Positions 57,229-64,000 of a stretch of 64,000 nt of DNA are shown piece by piece. Source of the stretch: Betaproteobacteria bacterium (GTDB taxonomy: Bacteria; Pseudomonadota; Gammaproteobacteria; Burkholderiales; Rhodocyclaceae). The position numbers were made by a program, and so were the translations under genes. The stretch spans positions 1,935,001 through 1,999,000 of the forward strand of contig JADJXY010000002.1 of assembly GCA_016720065.1 (NCBI GenBank), read 5' to 3'. Below the pieces are notes generated by a model. It was not told the DNA's origin, did no database searches, and saw only the letters and a list, made by a program, of their open reading frames with translations. Each line of letters begins with the position of its first letter. Within the stretch, counting starts at the first letter, position 1.

Positions 57229-58293
57229 TTGGCCGCCTCTCCCCCGCCCGCCTCACCGCTCATCGCTGACCCCGCCCCCGTGCCCCGCGCGCTGGTGGTC
57301 GCGCCTTCCTGGATCGGCGATGCGGTGATGGCCCAGCCGCTCTTCCGGCGGCTGCTGCAAGCGACCCCCGGCCTGCACCTGGATGCCCTGGCGCCACGCT
57401 GGGTGGCCCCGGTGCTGCGCCGCATGCCGGAAATCGCCGACATCGTCGATAGCCCCTTCGGGCACGGCGAAACCTCCCTCAAGGCGCGCTGGCGCCTGGC
57501 CCGCAGCCTGACGGAGCGCCACTACGATCGGGCCTACATCCTGCCCAATTCGCTCAAGTCCGCCCTGGTGCCATTCCTGGCCGGCATTCCGGAGCGCGTG
57601 GGCTTCATCGGCGAGTCGCGCTACGGCCTCATCAACCGCCGCCACCGCCTGGACAAGGCCGCCCTGCCCCTCATGGTCGAGCGCTTCGCACAGCTCGCCG
57701 AGGCCCCTGGCGTCCCCCCGGCCCGCCCCATCGCGCCACCCCGGCTGCTCTCTTCCCCGGCCCAGCAGGCAGAGGCTCTGGCGTCCCTCGGTCTCGCACC
57801 GCCGACCCGTCTGGTGGCCTTCTGCCCCGGCGCCGAATATGGCCCCGCCAAGCGCTGGCCCGAGGCCCACTTTGCCCGCCTGGCCCGGGAACTCGCGGCC
57901 CGCGGCCATAGCGTCTGGCTCTTCGGCTCGGGCAAGGACAAGGCGGTGGGCGACGCCATCGTCGCCCAGGCGGCGGGGGCCTGCCGCAATCTCTGCGGTG
58001 CCACGGGACTGGACCAGGCCATCGACCTCCTGGCCCTTTCGGAACTCGTGGTGTGCAACGATTCCGGCCTCATGCACGTCGCCGCCGCCCTGGATCGCCC
58101 GCTGGTGGCCCTCTACGGATCGTCTTCCCCCGGCTTCACCCCGCCCCTGAGCGAACGCGCTACCATAGCCAGCCTCGCGCTGTCGTGCAGCCCCTGCTTC
58201 AAGCGCCAGTGCCCCCTGGGCCACCTGGACTGCCTCCAGCGCCTCGAACCGGACCGCATCCTCGCCGCCTGCCTCGCTCACCTGTCCCCATGA
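57229..58293 (+). CDS. waaF: LPS heptosyltransferase II
   Basis: A GT9-family glycosyltransferase of about 354 residues. VVAPSWIGDAVMAQPLFRRL, FCPGAEYGPAKRWP and VCNDSGLMHVAAALDRPLVALYGSSSPGFTPPL are WaaF blocks. It adds the second heptose to the LPS inner core at the inner membrane. The start is uncertain: TTG 57229 or GTG 57280, the latter closer to the usual WaaF N-terminus. It ends overlapping the next gene as ATGA. Confidence 0.92.
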   Translation: MAASPPPASPLIADPAPVPRALVVAPSWIGDAVMAQPLFRRLLQATPGLHLDALAPRWVAPVLRRMPEIADIVDSPFGHGETSLKARWRLARSLTERHYDRAYILPNSLKSALVPFLAGIPERVGFIGESRYGLINRRHRLDKAALPLMVERFAQLAEAPGVPPARPIAPPRLLSSPAQQAEALASLGLAPPTRLVAFCPGAEYGPAKRWPEAHFARLARELAARGHSVWLFGSGKDKAVGDAIVAQAAGACRNLCGATGLDQAIDLLALSELVVCNDSGLMHVAAALDRPLVALYGSSSPGFTPPLSERATIASLALSCSPCFKRQCPLGHLDCLQRLEPDRILAACLAHLSP

Positions 58294-58733
58294 CCAAGCC
58301 CAACCATTTCCCCAGTCCGGAAGACGTGGAAACCGCCTTTTACGAATCCCTCGCCAGGAGTGATCTGGACACCTTCATCCTCACCTGGGCCGAGGACGAG
58401 GATGTGGTCTGCGTCCACCCCACCGGTGCCCGCATCGCGGAATTGCCGCTCATCCGCGAAAGCTGGCGGCAAATCCTGGCCAGCAGCCGCCTGCGCGTGC
58501 GCACCGAGTCGCGCTACCACTGGCAGGGGATGGTCCTCGCCGTGCATCACCTGACCGAAACCCTGTACCTGGGCGACAATCCGGAGGCTCAGGGCACCCT
58601 GCACGTCACCCACGTCTATACCCGCGGCGCCCATGGTTGGCGCCTGGTCGCCCGCCACGCCTCCGCCGCCGGGGACGACCAGGCCCTGGCCCAGGCGCAG
58701 GTCCAGGAGGCGGGTTCCCACACCCTGCATTGA
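58290..58733 (+). CDS. SnoaL-like / NTF2-fold protein
   Basis: A 147-residue protein: DVETAFYESLARSDLDTFILTWAEDEDVVCVHP, then ESWRQILASS and VTHVYTRGAHGWRLVARHAS. This is the SnoaL-like/DUF4440 pattern with an NTF2 fold. Its role is unknown. It lies in a run of overlapping genes between waaF and the YheT hydrolase. Confidence 0.8.
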   Translation: MTKPNHFPSPEDVETAFYESLARSDLDTFILTWAEDEDVVCVHPTGARIAELPLIRESWRQILASSRLRVRTESRYHWQGMVLAVHHLTETLYLGDNPEAQGTLHVTHVYTRGAHGWRLVARHASAAGDDQALAQAQVQEAGSHTLH

Positions 58734-59686
58734 CCCCCTACGCCGCTCCCGCCTGGCTGCCGGGCGGCCACGCCCAGACCCTCTGGCCGCGAGCCATCCG
58801 CCCGCCCTTGCCCCCCACCCGGCGGGAGCGCTGGACCACCCCGGACGGTGACTTCATCGACGTGGACCGTCTCGACGGCCCGCCGGATCGGCCCCTGTTG
58901 GTGCTTTTCCACGGCCTGGAAGGCAGTTCCCGCAGCCCCTACGCGGCATCGCTGGCCCAGGCCTGCAAGGCCGCCCGGTGGCGTCTGGCCCTCCCCCACT
59001 TCCGCGGCTGCTCGGGCGAACTGAACCGCCGGCCGAGGGCCTATCACTCCGGTGACTCCGACGAAATCGACTGGATTCTCGCCCGTCTTGAAGCGGAAAA
59101 CGGCGGCTGTCCGGTCTTCGCTGCCGGCGTCTCCCTGGGCGGCAATGCCCTGCTCAAGTGGGCCGGGGAGCGGGGCGCCGATGCCGCCCGCTACGCGCAA
59201 GCCATCGCCGCCGTCTGCGCCCCCCTCGACCTCGCGGCCTGCGGCCACCATCTGGCCCGGGGCTTCAACCGCGTCTACACCCGGCACTTCCTCAACACCC
59301 TGAAAGCCGTCTCCCGCCAGCGGCTGCAGCAGTTTCCCGGCCTCTTCGACGCCCTGAGCATGGAAGCCGCTCGCAATCTCCATCAGTTCGATGACGCCGT
59401 CACCGGCCCGCTGCACGGGTTCGCCGGCGCGGACGACTATTGGGCGCGCTGCTCCAGCAAACCCTGGCTGGCCCATATTCAAGTGCCGGCCTGGGTGCTG
59501 AATGCGCGCAACGACCCCTTCCTGCCCGCCCGCTACCTGCCCGGCCCGGGTGAAGTCGGCCCCGGTGTCGTCCTCGAACAGCCCGCCGCGGGCGGCCACG
59601 TGGGCTTCGTCAGCGGCGCCTTCCCCGGCCATCTGGACTGGTTGCCCCAAAGGCTCTTACACTTCTTCCATTCCGCAACGTCATAA
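58730..59686 (+). CDS. Alpha/beta hydrolase, YheT family
   Basis: A 318-residue hydrolase. LVLFHGLEGSSRSPYAASLA contains the oxyanion region, FRGCSGELNRRPRAYHSGDS follows, and AAGVSLGGNALLKW holds the nucleophile Ser (GxSxG). WVLNARNDPFLP and GGHVGFVSG give the acid and His. YheT proteins are esterases of unclear substrate. The TTG start overlaps the previous stop. Confidence 0.87.
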   Translation: MTPYAAPAWLPGGHAQTLWPRAIRPPLPPTRRERWTTPDGDFIDVDRLDGPPDRPLLVLFHGLEGSSRSPYAASLAQACKAARWRLALPHFRGCSGELNRRPRAYHSGDSDEIDWILARLEAENGGCPVFAAGVSLGGNALLKWAGERGADAARYAQAIAAVCAPLDLAACGHHLARGFNRVYTRHFLNTLKAVSRQRLQQFPGLFDALSMEAARNLHQFDDAVTGPLHGFAGADDYWARCSSKPWLAHIQVPAWVLNARNDPFLPARYLPGPGEVGPGVVLEQPAAGGHVGFVSGAFPGHLDWLPQRLLHFFHSATS

Positions 59687-59696
59687 CGAGAACGCC

Positions 59697-61085
59697 ATGA
59701 GCAACGCACCCGCTTCCCTGCCCGCCGAAATCTTCAAGGCCTACGACATCCGCGGCATCGTCGGCAAATCGCTGACCGCCGACGTGGTGCGCCGCATCGG
59801 CCACGCCCTCGGCTCCCTCGCCGCCGAAAAGGGCCAGACCGCCATCGCCGTCGGCCGCGACGGCCGCCTCTCCGGCCCCGAGCTGGCCGGCGCCCTGATG
59901 GACGGCATCTGCGCCGCCGGCATCGATGCCATCGACGTCGGCTGCGTGCCGACCCCGGTGACCTACTTCGCCGCCTATGAACTGGGGTGCAACTCCTGCG
60001 TCTCGGTCACCGGCAGCCACAACCCGCCGGACTACAACGGCCTGAAGATGGTCGTCGGCGGCGAAACGCTGGCCCTGGACGCCATCCAGGACTTGAAACG
60101 GCGCAGCGAGGAAGGCCGCCTGCGCACCGGCCAGGGCCAGAAGCGCAGCGCCGACGTGAAGGCCGCCTACATCGAACGCATCGTCGGCGACGTGAAACTC
60201 GCCCGGCCCCTGAAGATCGTCATGGATTGCGGCAATGGCGTCGCCGGTGCCATCGCCCCGGAACTCTTCCAGCGCCTGGGCTGCGACATCGTGCCGCTTT
60301 TCTGCGAGGTGGACGGCAACTTCCCCAACCATCACCCCGACCCCTCCAAACCGGAAAACCTGGAGGACGTCATCCACGCCCTGAAAACCACCGACGCCGA
60401 AATCGGCATCGCCTTCGACGGCGACGGCGACCGCCTGGGCGTGGTGACCAAGGACGGCGAAATCATCTACCCCGACCGCCAGCTCATGCTCTTCGCCGCC
60501 GACGTGCTCTCCCGCGTTCCCGGCGGGCAGATCATCTACGACGTGAAATGCACCCGGCTGCTGGCCCCCTGGATTCGCCAGCACGGCGGCACGCCCCTCA
60601 TGTGGAACACCGGCCACGCCCTGGTCAAGAAGAAGCTCAAGGAAACCGGCGCACCGCTGGCCGGCGAAATGAGCGGCCACACCTTCTTCAAGGAACGCTG
60701 GTACGGCTTCGACGACGGCCTCTACACGGGAGCACGCCTGCTGGAGATCCTCGCCCGCGCCGCCGACGGCAACCCGGTGCTCAAGGGCCTGCCCAACTCG
60801 CCCAGCACGCCGGAGCTCAATATCAAGATGGCCGAAGGCGAACCCTTCGCCCTCATCGACAAGCTCAAGGCTGCCGGCCGATTCGACGGCGCCACCGAAA
60901 TCATCACCATCGACGGCGTACGGGTCGAATACCCCGACGGCTTCGGCCTGGCCCGCCCCTCCAACACCACGCCGGTGGTGGTGCTGCGCTTCGAGGCCGA
61001 CACCCCGGCGGCACTGGAGCGCATCCAGGCCGGCTTCCGCCTGGCCATCAGCGCCGTCTGGCCGGGCGTCCAACTTCCCTTCTGA
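59697..61085 (+). CDS. algC: Phosphomannomutase/phosphoglucomutase
   Basis: A 462-residue alpha-D-phosphohexomutase: FKAYDIRGIVG, the active Ser loop VTGSHNPPDYNGLKM, metal loop AFDGDGDRLGVV, sugar loop GEMSGHTFFKERW and phosphate loop RPSNTTPVV. It converts mannose-6-P/glucose-6-P to the 1-phosphates for LPS and exopolysaccharide. ATG at 59697. Confidence 0.94.
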   Translation: MSNAPASLPAEIFKAYDIRGIVGKSLTADVVRRIGHALGSLAAEKGQTAIAVGRDGRLSGPELAGALMDGICAAGIDAIDVGCVPTPVTYFAAYELGCNSCVSVTGSHNPPDYNGLKMVVGGETLALDAIQDLKRRSEEGRLRTGQGQKRSADVKAAYIERIVGDVKLARPLKIVMDCGNGVAGAIAPELFQRLGCDIVPLFCEVDGNFPNHHPDPSKPENLEDVIHALKTTDAEIGIAFDGDGDRLGVVTKDGEIIYPDRQLMLFAADVLSRVPGGQIIYDVKCTRLLAPWIRQHGGTPLMWNTGHALVKKKLKETGAPLAGEMSGHTFFKERWYGFDDGLYTGARLLEILARAADGNPVLKGLPNSPSTPELNIKMAEGEPFALIDKLKAAGRFDGATEIITIDGVRVEYPDGFGLARPSNTTPVVVLRFEADTPAALERIQAGFRLAISAVWPGVQLPF

Positions 61086-61102
61086 CCCCCCGAGGAATCC
61101 CC

Positions 61103-61423
61103 ATGCTGCTCACCACCACCCCCAGCATCGAAGGCCGTAGCATCACCGCCTACCACGGCGTCGTCACCGGCGAAGCCATCATCGGCGCCAACTTTCTCAA
61201 AGACATGTTCGCCGCCATCCGCGACATCGTCGGCGGCCGCGCCGGCGCCTACGAGAAGACGCTACGCTCCGCCCGGGAAACCGCCTTCGCCGAACTCAGC
61301 GAAGCCGCCCAGGCCCTGGGCGCCAACGCGGTGGTGGGTATCGACATCGACTACGAAGTGCTGGGGGAAACCAACGGGATGCTCATGGTGGCGGTGAGCG
61401 GGACGGCGGTGACGGTGGGGTGA
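61103..61423 (+). CDS. YbjQ family (DUF74) protein
   Basis: A 106-residue protein: MLLTTTPSIEGRSITAYHG, VVTGEAIIGANFLKD, and EAAQALGANAVVGIDIDYEVLG. This is the YbjQ/DUF74 fold, sometimes called a heavy-metal-binding domain; it oligomerises in known structures. Function is not established. Confidence 0.88.
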   Translation: MLLTTTPSIEGRSITAYHGVVTGEAIIGANFLKDMFAAIRDIVGGRAGAYEKTLRSARETAFAELSEAAQALGANAVVGIDIDYEVLGETNGMLMVAVSGTAVTVG

Positions 61424-61769
61424 GGGGTTGGCAGAGGCAAATGCGGGGTCCGTCCCAGAATATCCGTACCGTTCGGACAAGTCGGCCGATTACGAATGCA
61501 CAAGCCGAATACATGAAGTTTCACCGTAAGAGCATCTTCCGAGGTAGATAGTGCCTCGGCAAGATAGCACGCTCATTGCACGCGCGCTCAGTGTCAGGTT
61601 TTGCAATCCAGCATCTGCCGGAAACAGCCTCAGGCCGCGAGTCCTCTCAGCCACTCTGCCGCCTCGGTCGTAAACGCGTAAACGGGGACGTACCACGAAA
61701 AGCGAGAAAAGACGCAGCGGCCCGAGACGCTTATGGTAGTCGGGCTATCCATAATTTTGAGAATGCCCC
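61424..61769. other. Non-coding gap before the toxin-antitoxin pair
   Basis: About 346 bases. It includes the left copy of the repeat described below (61594-61676), whose minus strand could encode an EAAEWLRGLAA-stop tail without any start. The remainder has no supported gene. Confidence 0.5.
61594..61676. repeat. Left copy of repeat flanking the TA pair
   Basis: It begins TCAGGTTTTGCAATCCAGCA, an exact 20-base match to 62468-62487, and then stays loosely similar for about 60 more bases. On the minus strand the similar part would translate EAAEWLRGLAA-stop, the same tail as the right copy. Confidence 0.6.
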
Positions 61770-62024
61770 GTGAGAACCGTTGCCGTCTTTGAAGCCAAGA
61801 ACCGGCTTTCCGAACTGCTGACCGCTGTCGAACAGGGCGAGGAAATCACCATCACCCGGCATGGCTGCCCGGTGGCTCGCATCGTATCCGCCAATGCCCC
61901 CACCCGTGCCGATCAGGATCAACGGGAGCGGGTCTCCGGTGCCCTGGCGCGGCTGCGCAGCCTTCGCCGGGGTAGCAGCCTTGGCGCTTCGCTGCCCGAA
62001 GCCATAGAAGACGGCCGCGACTGA
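61770..62024 (+). CDS. Phd/YefM-family antitoxin
   Basis: An 84-residue protein with VAVFEAKNRLSELLTAVEQGEEITITRHGCPVARIV, the Phd/YefM fold, and a charged C-terminus that would bind the toxin. GTG start. The last base is shared with the start of the PIN toxin gene. It would repress its own promoter and neutralise the toxin. Confidence 0.85.
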   Translation: MRTVAVFEAKNRLSELLTAVEQGEEITITRHGCPVARIVSANAPTRADQDQRERVSGALARLRSLRRGSSLGASLPEAIEDGRD

Positions 62025-62425
62025 TGCCTTTTGTCCTCGGCAACTCAGTCGTCACCGGCTGGGTCATCGAGGACCAGGCGACCGACTACACGGAAGCCAT
62101 TGCCGTCAGGCTGGAAGCTGACTGCGCGATGGTTCCGGCACTCTGGCAGCTCGAATTCGCCAACGTCCTGAAAACCGCCTGTGCCCGGGGCAAGCTGGAC
62201 ATCGAAACGGCCCGCCAGATCGTGGATACCGTCTGCGCCCTGCCCATCGAGATCGATGCGGACGCGCCGGCACCGCGCCAATTGTTCGAACTGGCGATGC
62301 GCTACAACCTGAGCAGCTACGATGCAGCCTATCTAGAACTCGCCATGCGTCACGGCCTCCCCATTGCGTGCCAGGACGGCAAATTGCGAGAGGCAGCCCA
62401 GATGGCGGGAGTGACCGTAGCCTGA
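62024..62425 (+). CDS. PIN-domain (VapC-type) toxin lacking the first catalytic Asp
   Basis: A 133-residue PIN protein. Three of the four acidic active-site residues are visible: Glu in LEFANVL, Asp in SSYDAAYLELA and Asp in CQDGKLREAA. The first, normally Asp in VLDxS near residue 6, is Gly here (VLGNSVV). PIN toxins cleave RNA with Mg; loss of this Asp normally inactivates them. It may be an inactivated toxin kept with its antitoxin. Confidence 0.83.
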   Translation: MPFVLGNSVVTGWVIEDQATDYTEAIAVRLEADCAMVPALWQLEFANVLKTACARGKLDIETARQIVDTVCALPIEIDADAPAPRQLFELAMRYNLSSYDAAYLELAMRHGLPIACQDGKLREAAQMAGVTVA

Positions 62426-62467
62426 GGGGGCGAGTCGGCCCTCGCCCCAAGCGTCATGCCCGCTGGA

Positions 62468-62548
62468 TCAGGTTTTGCAATCCAGCAGTCGCCGAACACC
62501 CAGGCTCAGGCCGCAAGCCCGATCAACCATTCGGCCGCGTCGGTTATC
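62468..62548. repeat. Right copy of repeat flanking the TA pair
   Basis: It begins with the same 20-base TCAGGTTTTGCAATCCAGCA as the left copy. On the minus strand the similar part would encode DAAEWLIGLAA-stop, preceded by an open segment with no start. It looks like the 3' end of a decayed gene that was duplicated. The rest of the gap to 62666 has no supported gene. Confidence 0.6.
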
Positions 62549-62666
62549 CGCACCCGGCCGCGGGCTGTTAAGGAGGAGCATTTTGCGCCGGGGTTGGCGG
62601 CGATAAGTTCGTCAAGATAACGCTCAATTGGACGCCCGGAATTCCGCCCCGGAACCACAGTCCCGC

Positions 62667-62969
62667 TCAGCGCGTCTTGGGATTGAGGCTACCCCGGTTG
62701 TATTCCTTGTCGCCGGGCACGACCATGCGGGTTCCCGGGAGCCAGCCGCCCTGGGCGTCGATGGGGCGGGTCTTGTTCTCCGGGTATTGGGCGGCCACCT
62801 GCTGGGCGTCCGCGGCCTTTTTGGCATCGACGTATTCCCAGCGGCCGTTGGGGAAGAGGCGGACCTTTTCGCCGCCGGCCGTGGTGGCTTCCACGGGCGT
62901 GCGGTCGAGGTCGGCCGCCAGGGCGGCGCCACCGGCCAGGAGGAGGGCCAGCGCGACGGCAGCCCTCAC
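62667..62969 (-). CDS. Small exported protein, downstream of alaS
   Basis: A 100-residue protein with a signal peptide (RAAVALALLLAGGAALA) and TPVEATTAGGEKVRLFPNGRWEYVDAKKA. The LFPNGRWEYV motif is shared by a family of small periplasmic proteins of unknown function. The GTG start at 62969 overlaps the alaS stop (GTGA), so it is co-translated with alaS. Confidence 0.7.
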   Translation of the reverse strand: MRAAVALALLLAGGAALAADLDRTPVEATTAGGEKVRLFPNGRWEYVDAKKAADAQQVAAQYPENKTRPIDAQGGWLPGTRMVVPGDKEYNRGSLNPKTR

Positions 62970-64000
62970 AGCTTGCCCTCCACCCAAGCCTGGACCGAGG
63001 CGAGAGCGCCGGCCAGGTTCTCCGGCTGGGTGCCGCCGGCCTGGGCCATGTCCGGCCGGCCGCCGCCCTTGCCGCCCACTTGCTGGGCCACCATATTGAC
63101 CAGTTCGCCGGCCTTGACCTTGCCGGTGAGGTCGGCGGTGACGCCGGCAATGAGCGTCACCTTGCCACCAGCGACGGAAGACAGCACCACGGCGGCGGAC
63201 TTGAGCTTGTCCTTCAGCTTGTCCATCGTCTCGCGCAAGGCCGTGACGTCGGCCCCTTCCATGAGGGCGGCGAGCACCTTGGCGCCCTTGACGTCCACGG
63301 CCTGATTGACCAGGTCGTCGCCCTGGCTGGAGGCGAGCTTGGATTTGAGGCGGGCCACTTCCTTCTCCAAGGCGCGGACATTGTCCAGCGCCTGGGCGAT
63401 CTTGCCCGGCACCTCGGCCACCGGGGCCTTGAAGGCGGCGGCGGCGGAATCGAGAACCGCCTGCTGCTGCTGCACCAGGGCCAGCGCGTTATCGCCGGTG
63501 ATCGCCTCGACGCGGCGCACGCCGGCGGCGACGCCGGCCTCCGCCACGATCTTGAAGAGACCGATGTCTCCGGTGCGGGCCACATGGGTGCCGCCGCACA
63601 GTTCCCGGGAGGAACCGATGTCGAGCACCCGCACCTCGTCGCCGTACTTTTCGCCGAAGAGCATCATGGCGCCCAGCTTCTGGGCTTCGGCGATGGGCAG
63701 GACGCGGCATTCGGTGGCCCCGTTGGCCAGCACCTCGGCGTTGACGATGACCTCGACCTCGCGGATTTCTTCGTCGCTCATCGGCTGGTTATGGACGAAG
63801 TCGAAGCGGGTCTTGTCCGGGTCCACCTGGGAGCCCTTCTGCTGCACGTGGTCGCCCAGCACTTCACGCAGGGCCTTGTGCAGCAGATGGGTGGCGGAGT
63901 GGTTGCGCATGGTGCGCTGGCGGGCGAGAACGTCCACCTTGGCGGTGACGCCGTTGCCGACCGTGAGGGTGCCGGTCTTGACTACGCCGTGGTGGCCGAA
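62966..64000 (-). CDS. alaS: Alanyl-tRNA synthetase, C-terminal part
   Basis: The gene enters from the right edge; the last 344 codons are present. RNHSATHLLHKALRE and LCGGTHVARTGDIG are the editing-domain motifs (HxxxH and CxxxH) that clear mischarged tRNA-Ala. The C-terminal dimerisation/C-Ala domain contains GGKGGGRPDMAQAGG. The catalytic domain is outside the window. Confidence 0.96.
   Translation of the reverse strand, partial: FGHHGVVKTGTLTVGNGVTAKVDVLARQRTMRNHSATHLLHKALREVLGDHVQQKGSQVDPDKTRFDFVHNQPMSDEEIREVEVIVNAEVLANGATECRVLPIAEAQKLGAMMLFGEKYGDEVRVLDIGSSRELCGGTHVARTGDIGLFKIVAEAGVAAGVRRVEAITGDNALALVQQQQAVLDSAAAAFKAPVAEVPGKIAQALDNVRALEKEVARLKSKLASSQGDDLVNQAVDVKGAKVLAALMEGADVTALRETMDKLKDKLKSAAVVLSSVAGGKVTLIAGVTADLTGKVKAGELVNMVAQQVGGKGGGRPDMAQAGGTQPENLAGALASVQAWVEGKL

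Overview
The window is a GC-rich, gene-dense piece of a proteobacterial chromosome. It most resembles a denitrifying betaproteobacterium of the Rhodocyclales type. That assignment is an inference from the gene set: a cytochrome cd1 nitrite reductase locus with a nirDL fusion, a CphA1/CphA2-type cyanophycin pair with its associated ABC transporter and DUF1854 protein, DUF2322 and DUF3149 proteins, and queA/tgt/yajC/secDF housekeeping genes. No rRNA, prophage or CRISPR array was seen.

Layout. 0-5 kb: the 5' end of tag, a large exported protein of unknown function, an LTA-synthase/sulfatase-fold membrane enzyme and a DUF3149 membrane peptide. 5-8 kb: nirN and nirJ (heme d1 synthesis) behind an FNR/DNR-like box. 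8-21 kb: a cyanophycin locus (ABC transporter, DUF1854, CphA2-type enzyme, CphA1). It is interrupted by a less GC-rich four-gene operon on the other strand encoding a membrane/peptidoglycan-binding-like protein, an L,D-transpeptidase-like protein, a lipoprotein and a patatin phospholipase. 21-25.5 kb: accessory DNA with an IS5-family element flanked by TTAA, a MITE-like repeat, an MNT/HEPN pair, and a DUF1778 antitoxin whose GNAT toxin is internally deleted. 25.5-33.6 kb: the main nir locus nirS-nirT-nirB-cupredoxin-nirC-nirF-nirDL-nirG-nirH, divergent from nirE around a perfect FNR-type box. 34-36 kb: tRNA-Leu(CAA), TerC, Usp and a hemerythrin. 36-48.7 kb: queA, then a heavy-metal RND efflux operon on the opposite strand, then tgt-yajC-secD-secF. 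48.7-61.4 kb: housekeeping genes (purB, gst, ECF sigma/anti-sigma, mnmA, nudJ, ilvE, waaF, algC and others). 61.4-64 kb: a Phd/PIN toxin-antitoxin pair between two related repeats, a small exported protein and the 3' part of alaS.

Function. NirS reduces nitrite to NO in the periplasm. NirT, NirB, NirC and the cupredoxin are candidate electron carriers. NirE, NirDL/G/H, NirJ, NirF and NirN make heme d1 by way of siroheme. The d1 pathway is split into two sites about 17 kb apart, with nitrogen-storage (cyanophycin) genes and mobile DNA between them.

A caution for any user: between about 13.7 and 21.9 kb, at least seven single-base indels, mostly in short G/C runs, break five genes whose reading frames otherwise continue cleanly. 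I saw none elsewhere. A local sequence-quality problem is the simplest explanation, but real decay of the cyanophycin locus cannot be excluded from sequence alone. The best candidate for an undescribed system is the four-gene patatin operon.
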